Assembly: GCA_963575745.1 (NCBI GenBank)
Contig: CAUYUJ010000869.1
Span: forward strand, 1-55,000
Direction of reading: 5' to 3'
DNA: 55,000 bases
From: Prorocentrum cordatum
Taxonomy: Eukaryota > Sar > Dinophyceae > Prorocentrales > Prorocentraceae
How positions within the stretch are numbered: the first letter of the stretch is position 1; every line of letters starts with the position of its first letter. A model generated the notes under the pieces. The model was not told where the DNA came from and ran no database searches. It was given only the letters and a program-made list of their open reading frames with translations. The position numbers were made by a program, and so were the translations under genes. Below are positions 39,960-49,400 of this stretch, piece by piece.

Positions 39960-41810
39960 CTAGAATAAACATCGCGCAGGTCTATCCAGCAGGATCTCCC
40001 ACAGCGGTAATGCCGCAAGCAGCTCCTTGCGTAACGCAAGGTCGGCCGCGACGATCTCGGCCTCAAGCGTACTATGAGATGCGCATGTTTGTCTTTGCGA
40101 ACTCATCGATTGGCCTGCCCGTGTATATGGGCCCCATATTGCTTGGTAGCTAGCGCTCGTTCTCCTATGTGTTCGGATGGCACTTGCCAGATCTGCATCA
40201 GAGTATTGTTTTAGTAGAACATCCTCCTCTTTATCACCTACCCACGAGGTCATGCGATAATGATGTGTACATTTTATGTAACATACGAGGCGGAAGAGGT
40301 CCATGTCTTGTTGTCCTGTCCATTTCGTGATGCAGCTGGCAATGTGACACGCGGCACGGAGTAGGTCGTATCTTGCCATTCTAGCCCCGTGCAGTATTTT
40401 CATCAACACTTTTGCTGCAATTGGCTGAAGCACTCCCGACTGAGTCGGTGGCTCAGGGCCATCAGGGCTAGCTGCTGCGGCATCGAGGCCAATCACCTCT
40501 ATTTCTCGGTCAGGAGGGCCGGTGTCAACGTTGATCTGTAACGCTGATGCTATAGCCTCCTCAGCTGGGGAGTAGATCTCTCCTCTGGGGCCGCCCTGTC
40601 CGTCTTCTAAGTCAGTAAATTCTGGACCGAACGGGGTACCCGCGGCCGGATATGTGACCGGGTCTGTGTCCGTCAATTGAGCGTATAAGGTAACACAGGA
40701 ATCGAAAAACTCGGTCATGTCGTATTCGATGACTTCTACTAATTTCGGTTCTCTCGGATGGTATGGCTCGGTCATCTGAGATGCCGAGTCACCCCCCGTT
40801 TCCTCCTCGCTACTCTCGTCTGTGACGGAAGCGTTTTTCCTAACTTTTGGAGGAGGCCGGTCGAGTACCGTAGGTAACTCTCCGTGCCACTCAATTGTCT
40901 GAGGTGATAATCTATGCTCGCATCCTAAATATCGTCCAACAGCCGTTGAAGGATCTATTTCTATGCCTTTAGGGCAATTTTCCGAAGGTTCTTGAAGTAA
41001 ATTCCATCCCTGGGCCAGCTTGTCAGCAGGTCCCGATAATTTGAAATCATCGACATAAATGATCAAGAACATTAGTAATTCTTTGTGGAAGTAAAAGCTG
41101 CGGCACGGACTACATTTCACAAAACCTTTCGCCGTGACATGTCCCTCGCAATGCTGTTCCCAGTGCCCGCCCGAATCAGGATGTCCGCACAGAGATAAGT
41201 ACAGAGGACATACGGGGCTTCTCATGTTGGACCATGCTTTGGGCCATTCGTCGCGAGGCAAGAAAACCCAAGTAGGAGTGCCTCCCAACTTCGATTGCGT
41301 GTAAGCTTGTCGAGCGTCGGCCTGCTCGATGCTGTGGCCTTCAAACAGCCCGTGAGCATCAGCTGCTTTGCTGGCCTGCATTGTCGCGGGACAGCTGGAA
41401 AGTTCCTGAAACAGTGCCGCGTCTTTGCTTTGATCTCTAACACTCGAACCATCAAAGACCACCCGACCTTTGCACTTTCGGTCTTTGTGTCCTAGTGGTA
41501 ACTCTGAGTTCTTTTCTACCAGGATCGCAAACAAGCGGCCGAAATAAGCCGTCTTCCCTTTGAGTTCGGCAACAACGTCGGAATATTCCCTAACACCATC
41601 TTCGATCCACGTGCCAATGTCTCGCAGTCTATCCCACTCTTTTCTCAAGGCAGCTTGGGCGTCTTTGTTTGCCTTCGCCTCGTCTTTCGAGACAGATCTG
41701 GCTACGGCGGCATCTATACGAGTGCATTGCCAGTCATTGGGAAGTTGGAAAGGCTCATCGACGATAGATATTATATCTGTAGATGGATTGTAGAAGTATT
41801 GCAAAATCAC
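39960..41810 (-). CDS. Copia reverse transcriptase and RNase H
   Basis: RT copies element RNA into DNA; RNase H removes the RNA strand. Seen in order: a fingers region (KEWDRLRDIGTWIEDGVREY, CKGRVVFDGSSVRDQ), the palm motif IEQADARQAYTQSKLGG, and the catalytic loop IIYVDDFKLSG with YVDD at 41047-41058. A long Ser/Pro/acidic connection follows. RNase H then has LVCYIKCTHHYRMTSWVGD, QYSDADLASA, SMSSQRQTCASHSTLEAEIV and ALPLWEILL. The coding frame actually enters from beyond the MITE, so the GTG-type start at 41810 is artificial. A TAG at 39960 cuts the RNase H domain just before EDNQAVCKV, and the domain resumes in the same frame. Confidence 0.85.
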   Translation of the reverse strand: MILQYFYNPSTDIISIVDEPFQLPNDWQCTRIDAAVARSVSKDEAKANKDAQAALRKEWDRLRDIGTWIEDGVREYSDVVAELKGKTAYFGRLFAILVEKNSELPLGHKDRKCKGRVVFDGSSVRDQSKDAALFQELSSCPATMQASKAADAHGLFEGHSIEQADARQAYTQSKLGGTPTWVFLPRDEWPKAWSNMRSPVCPLYLSLCGHPDSGGHWEQHCEGHVTAKGFVKCSPCRSFYFHKELLMFLIIYVDDFKLSGPADKLAQGWNLLQEPSENCPKGIEIDPSTAVGRYLGCEHRLSPQTIEWHGELPTVLDRPPPKVRKNASVTDESSEEETGGDSASQMTEPYHPREPKLVEVIEYDMTEFFDSCVTLYAQLTDTDPVTYPAAGTPFGPEFTDLEDGQGGPRGEIYSPAEEAIASALQINVDTGPPDREIEVIGLDAAAASPDGPEPPTQSGVLQPIAAKVLMKILHGARMARYDLLRAACHIASCITKWTGQQDMDLFRLVCYIKCTHHYRMTSWVGDKEEDVLLKQYSDADLASAIRTHRRTSASYQAIWGPYTRAGQSMSSQRQTCASHSTLEAEIVAADLALRKELLAALPLWEILLDRPARCLF

Positions 41811-42525
41811 CCGGGTGACTCCAACCTAAGACCCATGGAGGCCCAACCGGAAAGAAAAAAAAATGGGGCGCGCCGAAGAACCCAGGGGGTCCGGTTTCCG
41901 CGGAGGAAAAGAAAAAACCCTGGCGACGGGGTTCGAGCACGGGGGTTACCCCCCCCTCAAATTCCGGAAGAGGAATGAACTCCCAGCCGCGGGGGTGCCC
42001 GCGCGAGGGGCCCCACCCCCCCAAGCGCAACCAGAGGAAGAAAAGCGTGAGAGCCGAGACTGTAAGTGCAATGCAACAACACCTTAATCGCGGTTGCACT
42101 AGGGATTTGTATTAGTACGGGAACAACTGAATTACAGCCGGTGAGGTTTGGGTTCGGGTTCGGGCTTCTATATTGGGAGCCCAGTATATTGGAAACGCAA
42201 TATATTGGAAACTCAATATATTGGAAACCCACTATATTGGAAACCCAATATATTCGAAACCCAATATCAGAAACCCGATATATTGGAAACCCAAAATATT
42301 AGGAACCCAATACATAGTACCAGTTGTACTCAAGTACGAGTTGTACGGTAGTCGGAGGGGTTCAGGGGTTCCAACGGCAACGCGCGCGGGGAAGAAGGAA
42401 AGAAATCCATGCGCCGCCAGGGATCCCGGGTTTCACGGGTCGCCGCGAAAGTTGACCCCCCGCGGAAAGAAGAAAAGAAATCCGGCCGGGGGGTTGGGGG
42501 GTTGAGGGATGAGTCACGGGGGCGA
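41806..42525. mobile_element. 720-bp MITE-like insertion with TIRs and 9-bp TSD
   Basis: TATTGCAAA is duplicated at 41797-41805 and 42526-42534. Just inside, ATCACCCGGGTGACTC at 41806 faces an inverted partner, reading ATCGCCCCCGTGACTC from the right end (13 of 16 match). The interior has no transposase. Between about 42178 and 42312 it holds repeats of GGAAACCCAATATATT. Removing element plus one TSD (729 bp) rejoins KEKFDLQY with FYNPSTD in frame. On the coding strand no AG precedes the junction, so it is treated as an insertion rather than an intron. Confidence 0.75.
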
Positions 42526-42632
42526 TATTGCAAATCAAATTTTTCTTTGTCACGATGACTGCTATCTGTGTCTGAGTTTTCTCGTAATGGCATTCGAGGC
42601 GCGCTTCGCCGCGACGCGGCGGCCGCCGGACT

Positions 42633-43385
42633 CTAGGTCAGGCTTGCCTCTTCGTTGTCCTCAGATTTTCCGTTGTCATCATCGGACAAGGGACCCCTGT
42701 CGGCTGAGCCGGAGGGTAGCCCGTCTCTCGCTATAGTGCCTCCATACCATGTTCGTTTCCACCAAATGTCTTCGTCGTCTGACAGGTGTCCGTTAGGAAC
42801 GTCTTCTTCTGATGAATCGTCAGTTTGGGATGTGGTTTGACAGACTTCGGTGTTTCGCGACGCCGCCCCTCGCCCCCTGCCGGGGGTGTAGCACAGGCTG
42901 CCGTTTTGTATTCGACGTAGCTGCTCAGCCACCTTAGGTGCAGTTAGCCTGGCTTCGGGGAGAGCCGCAAGTGGCTGAGCCACTGCGGGATCGGGCGGAG
43001 TCGGTGGGTCATCCACATCCAAACCAATATCACGCAGAAGACCTAGGCAAGGACCGGCATCCTCTATACCGAAGAATCCTCTCTTTTCAGCCTTATATTG
43101 TTCCACTGCCTGTCGACGCTGTGCTTGGGCCATGTTGAACCGTCGTCCAGGATGTATCCCGGGATTGGTAGACTCAGGTAACTTCTTTAACCATTGGGCA
43201 CTGTATTTTAGGTCTGCGTCTGTGACCCACACTCGTGTTATAGGCACGTAATCAGGGTCATAATAAAGAACAAATCTAATGCTACATGTCTGTCGACGAC
43301 CTGTTAACGGGAGTTTCTGGGTCAATTCTTCTTTTGCAAGTCCAGCAACAGTCCGTCTGTCTTCGAAATATTCCATTGTATCCAA
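42633..43385 (-). CDS. Copia integrase-tail/linker segment upstream of RT
   Basis: The frame is open from about 43430 and contains IRFVLYYDPDYVPITRVWV, LKYSAQWLKKLPESTNPG and IHPGRRFNMAQAQRR, then acidic linker sequence. Its position just before an RT and its short beta-rich then linker make-up suit the C-terminal end of a copia integrase, but this is a weak assignment. It carries two GGCTCAGCC palindromes (42973 and 42702), read as AQP and GSA. It stops at a TAG (42633). The same frame then stays open to the transposon insertion at 42.53 kb and continues in register beyond it. Confidence 0.5.
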   Translation of the reverse strand: MDTMEYFEDRRTVAGLAKEELTQKLPLTGRRQTCSIRFVLYYDPDYVPITRVWVTDADLKYSAQWLKKLPESTNPGIHPGRRFNMAQAQRRQAVEQYKAEKRGFFGIEDAGPCLGLLRDIGLDVDDPPTPPDPAVAQPLAALPEARLTAPKVAEQLRRIQNGSLCYTPGRGRGAASRNTEVCQTTSQTDDSSEEDVPNGHLSDDEDIWWKRTWYGGTIARDGLPSGSADRGPLSDDDNGKSEDNEEASLT

Positions 43386-43430
43386 AGTTTCGGTTGTTCG
43401 GGCCAGAAGCTGCCCTTTCCCTGGAACAAC

Positions 43431-46400
43431 GTTGTACTGGGGCCCCGTCGCCTAACGGGAGGCGTTGAATTTTGGCCGAACTTTCGCAGCGGCGAAGTGC
43501 AACTTCAAACTTCAAAACTTCATGTCAGTCGTGTGAGATGCCCATGGAACTTCGAAATTCAAAACTTCATGTCAGTCGTGTAAGATGCCCAATGGAACTT
43601 CAAACTTCGAAACTTCATGTCAGTCGTGTAAGATGCCACTTCAGACTTCCAAGAATCATGTCAGTCGTGTAAGATGCCCATGGAACTTAACACTTCAAAA
43701 CTTCATGTCAGTCGTGTAAGATGCCCAATGGAACTTCAAATTTGAAAACTTCATGTCATGCCAATCGTGTAAGATGCCCATGGAACGTCAAACTTCAAAA
43801 CTTCACGTCAGTCGTGTAAGATGCCCATGGAATTTCAAACTTCAAAACTTCATGTCAGTGGTGTAAAATGTCACTTGAAACTTCAAACTATCATGTCAGT
43901 CGTGTAAGATGTCCAAGGGATCTCGAACTTCAAGACTACATGTCAGTCGTGTAAGATTTCCAGTGGAACTTCAAAATTCAGAACATCATGTCAGTCATGT
44001 AAGATGCCCATCGGCGCTACGAAAGTTTTGACCCGTTTTGTGTTTTCAGCTAAACAACGCCTGAGCATCACATTGGTTATGAACACCACGACGGCCGTGA
44101 GCATCACTCCAAAGCCTGAGAGCACCATAGAACCTACGAGCAGCCGAGCGCCGGTTATCACCTTGACGCTAGCACCCCCGTGGCGGGAGCGCCATTTCGA
44201 GTTCGAACGGAACAAATGCCGAACCTCATTTTGCAGGAAGTCCTGTGCGGGGGCGCCATTTCGAAATCAAGGCAGAAAGGTTTCGATTTCTATGTTTGAG
44301 AAAGTCCTGTGCGGGGGCGCCATTTCGAAATCGAAGCAGAAAGGTTTCGAATTCTATTTTTACGGAAGTCCTAAGCGGGAGCGCCATTTCGAAATCGAAC
44401 CCGAAAGTTTCGAAATCGTTCGAACTCGTTTTTTTCGAGGAAGTATCAAAGCGAAACCGCCGTTTCGAAATGGCCGCACCGTTTGGCATATAAAACTCTT
44501 AAAGCCCTGACCCGAAAACTCGAAAATGCAGCTTTCGCATAGGACTTCCCCCCAAAAAAAAGCGCGACTGGATTTCGAAACCCTCGGGCTCGATTTCGAA
44601 GTGTGGCTTTCGCCTAGGACTTCCCCTCCAAAACGAGCTCGACTGGATTTCGATGCCCGCGGGCTCGATTTCGAAAGGGCGGTGCCGCCCGAGACTGGAA
44701 CGAAAAGTGCTTCAACCGAACATTGTACTGGGGCCCCGCGGCCGAACGGGCCCACTGCCAACGTTGTACTGGGGCCCCGTCGCCTAACGGGAGGCGTTGA
44801 ATTTTGGCCGAACTTTCGTAGCGGCGAAGTGGAACTTCAAACTTCAAAACTTCATGTCAGTCGTGTAAGATGCCCATGGAACTTCAAAATCCGAAACTTC
44901 ATGTCAGCCGTATAAAATGCCCAGTGGAACTTCAAACCTCAAATACTTCATGTCAGGCGTGTAAGATGCCACTTCAGACTTCCGAAAAACATGTCAGTCG
45001 TGTAAGATGCCAATGGAACTTAACACTTCAAAACTTCATGTCAGTCGTGTAAGATGCCCAATGGAACTTCAAATTTGAAAACTTCATGTTATGCCAGTCG
45101 TGTAAGATGCCCGTGGGATTTCAAACTTCAAAACTTCATGTCAGTCGTGTAAGACGCCCATAGAACTTCAAACTTCAACGATTCATGTCAGTGGTGTAGG
45201 ATGCCACTTCAAACTTCAAACTACCATGCCAGTCGTGTAAGATGCCCATGGAATTTCGAACTTCAAACCTTCATGTCAGTCGCGTAAGATGCCCAGTGGA
45301 ACTTCAAACTTCAAAACTTCATGTCAGTCATGTATTTCCATTGGCGCTACGAAAGTTTTGGCCCGTTTTGTGTTTTCAGCTAAACAACGCCTGAGCATCA
45401 CATTGGTTATGAACACCACGACGGCCGTGAGCATCACTCCAAAGCCTGAGAACACCACAGAACCTACGAGCAGCCGAGCGCCGGTTATCACCTTGACGCT
45501 AGCACCCCCGTGGCGGGAGCGCCATTTCGAGTTCGAACGGAACAAATGCCGAACCTCATTTTGCAGGAAGTCCTGTGCGGGGGCGCCATTTCGAAATCAA
45601 GGCAGAAAGGTTTCGATTTCTATGTTTGAGGAAGTCCTGTGCGGGGGCGCCATTTCGAAATCGAAGCAGAAAGGTTTCGAATTCTATTTTTGCGGAATTC
45701 CTAAGCGGGAGCGCCATGTCGAAATCGACCCCGAAAGTTTCGAAATCGTTCGAACTCGTTTTTTCGAGGAAGTATCAAGCGAAACCGCCGTTTCGAAATG
45801 GCCGCACCGTTTGGCATTTAAAAATTTAAAAAAACCCTGACCCGAAAACTCGAAAATGCAGCTTTCGAATGGGACTTCCCCCCCAAAACGAGCTCCACTG
45901 GATTTCGAAACCCTCGGGCTCGATTTCGAAGTGTGGCTTTCGCCTAGGACTTCCCCCAAAAAACGAGCTCGACTGGATTTCGAAACCCGCGGGCTCGATG
46001 TCGAAAGGGCAGTGCCGCCTGAGACTGGAACGAAAAATGCTTCAACCGAACATTGTACTGGGGCCCCGCGGCCTAACGGGCCCACGGCCAACGTTGTACT
46101 GGGGCCCCGTCGCCTAGCGGGAGGCGTTGAATCTTGGCCGAACTTTCGTAGCGGCGAAGTGCAACTTCAAACTTCAAAACTTCATGTCAGTCGTGTGAGA
46201 TGCCCATGGAACTTCGAAATTCAAAACTTCAGGTCAGTCGTGTAAGATGCCCAGTGGAACTTCAAGCTTAAAAACTTCATGTCAGTCCTGTAAGATGCCA
46301 TTTCAGACTTCAAAAATCATGTCAATCGTGTAAGATGCCCATGGAACTTAACACGTCAAAACTTCATGTCGGTCGTGTAAGATGCCCAATTGAACTTCCA

Positions 46401-49400
46401 ATTTCAAAGCTTCATGTCATGCCAGTCGTGTAAGATGCCCATGGAACTTCAAACTTCAAAACTTCATGTCAGTCGTGTAAGACGCCCATGGAACTTCAAA
46501 CTTCAAAACTGCATGTGAGTGGTGTGAGATGCCACAACTTCAAGCTAGCATGTCAGTCGTGTAAGATGTCAATGTAACTTCGAACTTCAAAACTTCATGC
46601 CAGTCGTGTAAGATGCCCAGTGGAACTTCAAACTTCAAAACTTCATGCCAGTCATGTAAGATGCCCATGGGCGCTACGAAAGTTTTGACCCGTTTTGTGT
46701 TTTCAGCTAAACAACGCCTGAGCATCACATTGGTTATGAACACCATGACGGCCGCGAGCATCACTCCAAAGCCTGAGAGCACCACAGAACCTACGAGCAG
46801 TCGGGCGCAGGTCATCACCTTGACGCTAGCATCCCCGTGGCGGGAACGCCATTTCGAGTTCGAACGGAACAAATGCCGAATCTCATTTTGCAGGAAGTCC
46901 TGTGCGGGGGCGCCATTTCGAAATCGAGGCAGAAAGGTTTCGACTTCTATGTTTGAGGAAGTCCTGTGCGGGGGCGCCATTTCGAAATCGAAGCAGAAAA
47001 GTTTCGAATTCTATGTTTGCGGAAGTCCTAAGCGGGAGCGCCATTTCGAAATCGAACCCGAAAGTTTCGAAATCGTTCGAACTCGTTTTTTTCGAGGAAG
47101 AATCAAGCGAAACCGCCGTTTCGAAATGGCCGCACCGTTTGGCATTAAAAATCTTGAAAGCCCTGACCCGAAAACTCGAAAATGCAGCTTTCACATGGGA
47201 CTTCCCCCCAAAAAAACGAGCTCCACTGGATTTCGAAACCCTCGGGCTCGATTTCGAAGCGTGGCTTTCGCCTAGGACTTCCCCCCCAACACGAGCTCGA
47301 CTGGATTTCGAAACCCGCGGGCTCGATTTCGAAAGGGCGGCGCCGCCCGAGACTGGAACGAAAAATGCTTCAACCGAACATTGTACTGGGGCCCCGCGGC
47401 CTAACGGGCCCACGGCCAACGTTGTACTGGGGCCCCGTCGCCTAACGGGAGGCGTTGAATTGTGGCCGAACTTTCGTAGCGGCGAAGTGGAACTTCAAAC
47501 TTCATAACTTCATGTCAGGCGTGTAAGATGCCCATGGAACTTCAAAATTCAAAACTTCATGTCCGTCCTGTAAGATGCCCAGTGGGACTTCAGACTCCAA
47601 AACTTCATGCCAGTCGTGTGAGATGCCACCTCAGACTTCCAAAAATCATGTCAGTCGTGTAAGATGCCCATGGAATTTAACACTCCAAAACTTCATGTCA
47701 GTCATGTAAAATGCCCAATGGAATTTCAAACTTAACAACTTCATGTCATGTCAGTCGTGTAAGATGCCCATGAAACTTCAAACTTCAACACTTCATGTCA
47801 GTCGTGTAAGATGCCCATGGAACTTCAAACTTCAAAACTCCATGTCAGTGGTGTAAGATGCCACTTCAAACTTCAAACTATCATGTCAGTCGTGTAAGAT
47901 GCCCATGGAACTTCGAACTTCAAAAATTCATGTCAGTCGTGTAAGATGCCCAGTGGAACTTCAAACTTCAAAACTTCATGTCAGTCATGTAAGATGCCCA
48001 TCGGCGCTACGAAAGTTTTGACCCGATTTGTGTTTTCAGCTAAACAACGCCCGAGCATCACATTGGTTATGAACACCACGACGGCCGCGAGCATCACTCC
48101 AAAGCCTGAGAGCACCACAGAACGTACGAGCAGCCGAGCGCCGGTTATCACCTTGACGCTAGCACCCCCGTGGCGGGAGCGCCATTTCGAGTTCGAACGG
48201 AACAAATGCCGAATCTCATTTTGCAGGAAGTTCTGTGCGGGGGCGCCATTTCGAAATCGAGGCAGAAAGGTTTCGATCTCTATATTTGAGGAAGTCCTGT
48301 GCGGGGGCGCCATTTCGAAATCGAAGCAGAAAGATTTCGAATTCTATGTTTGCGGAAGTCCTAAGCGGGAGAGCCATTTCGAAATCGAACCCGAAAGTTT
48401 CGAAATCCTTCGAACTCGTTTTTTCATAGAAATATCAAGCGAAACCGCCGTTTCGAAATGGCCGCACCGTTTGGCATTTAAAATTTTAAAAGCCCTGACC
48501 CGAAAACTCGAAAATGCAGCTTTCGCATAGGACTTCCCCCAAAAAACGAACTCGACTGGATTTCGAAACCCTCGGGCTCGATTTCGAAGTGTGGCTTTCG
48601 CCTAGGACTTCCCCCCCAAAACGAGCTCGACTGGATTTCGAAACCCGCGGGCTCGATTTCGAAGGGGAGGCGCCGCCCGAGACTGGAACGAAAAATGCTT
48701 CAACCGAACATTGTACTGGGGCCCCGCGGCCTAACGGGCCCACGGCCAACGTTGTACTGGGGCCCCGTCGCCTAACGGGAGGCGTTGAATTGTGGCCGAA
48801 CTTTCGTAGCGGCGAAGTGGAACTTCAAACTTCAAAACTTCATGTCAGTCGTGTGAGATGTCCATGGAACTTCAAACTTCAAAACTTCATGTCAATCGTG
48901 TAAGATGCCCAGTGGAACTTCAAACTTCAAAACTTCATGTCAGTCGTGTAAGATGCCACTTCAGACTTCCAAAAATCATGTCAGTCGTGTAAGATGCCCA
49001 TGGAACTTAACACTTCAAAACTTCATGTCAGTCTTGTAAGATGCCCAGTGGAACTTCAAACTTCAAAACTTCATGCCATGCCAGTCGTGTAAGATGCCCA
49101 TGGAACTTCAAACTTCAAAACTTAATGTCAGTCGTGTAAGATGTCCATGTAACTTCAAACTTCAAAACTCCATGTCAATGGTGTAAAATGCCACTTCAAA
49201 CTTCAAACTATCATGTCAGTCGTGTAAGATGCCAAAAAAACTTCGGACTTCAAAACTTCATGTCCGTCGTGTAAGATGCCGAGTGGAACTTCAAACTCCA
49301 AAACTTCATGTCAGTCACGTAAGTTGCCCATCGGCGCTACGAAAGTTTTGACCCGTTCTGTGCGTTCAGCTAAACAACGCCTGAGCATCACATTGGTTAT

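Larger units (their letters stand above)
26930..42981 (-). repeat. Family of ~15 short palindromic tags (motif B), GGCT-C-AGCC
   Basis: Cores on the plus strand (GGCTGAGCC or arm variants) start at 26930, 32184, 32668, 34820, 34858, 35428, 36654, 36693, 37107, 37837, 37861, 39480, 40438, 42702 and 42973. On the coding strand they read Gly-Ser-Ala, Ala-Gln-Pro or (Ala/Thr)-Gln-Ser in linker regions. Nearly all keep the CTGAG (CTCAG) centre; 35428 has CTGAA. Confidence 0.8.
26049..43430 (-). mobile_element. Copia-derived giant unit with methyltransferase-like block and unknown domains
   Basis: About 17 kb of nearly continuous minus-strand coding text. In reading order it holds an integrase-tail-like region, RT, RNase H, a methyltransferase-like block, acidic and Pro-rich linkers, several unknown segments and a 997-codon unknown frame. 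Stops interrupt it singly: TAG 42633, 39960 and 34879; TAA 34639, 34408 and 30821; TGA 35236, 32952 and about 32706. Frame changes fall near 36.2, 34.45, 33.57, 31.6 and 31.13 kb. Long text between breaks and constant strand suggest one ancestral polyprotein or gene, decayed. Whether all 17 kb belongs to one element is inference. Gag and the integrase core were not found; the 43.4-51.3 kb satellite lies where they should be. Confidence 0.6.

Noticed and set aside
41806-42525. Interpreting the TIR/TSD segment as a spliced introner
   Set aside because: Removal restores the frame, but the coding-strand junction lacks an AG acceptor at the duplication, so a MITE insertion fits better.
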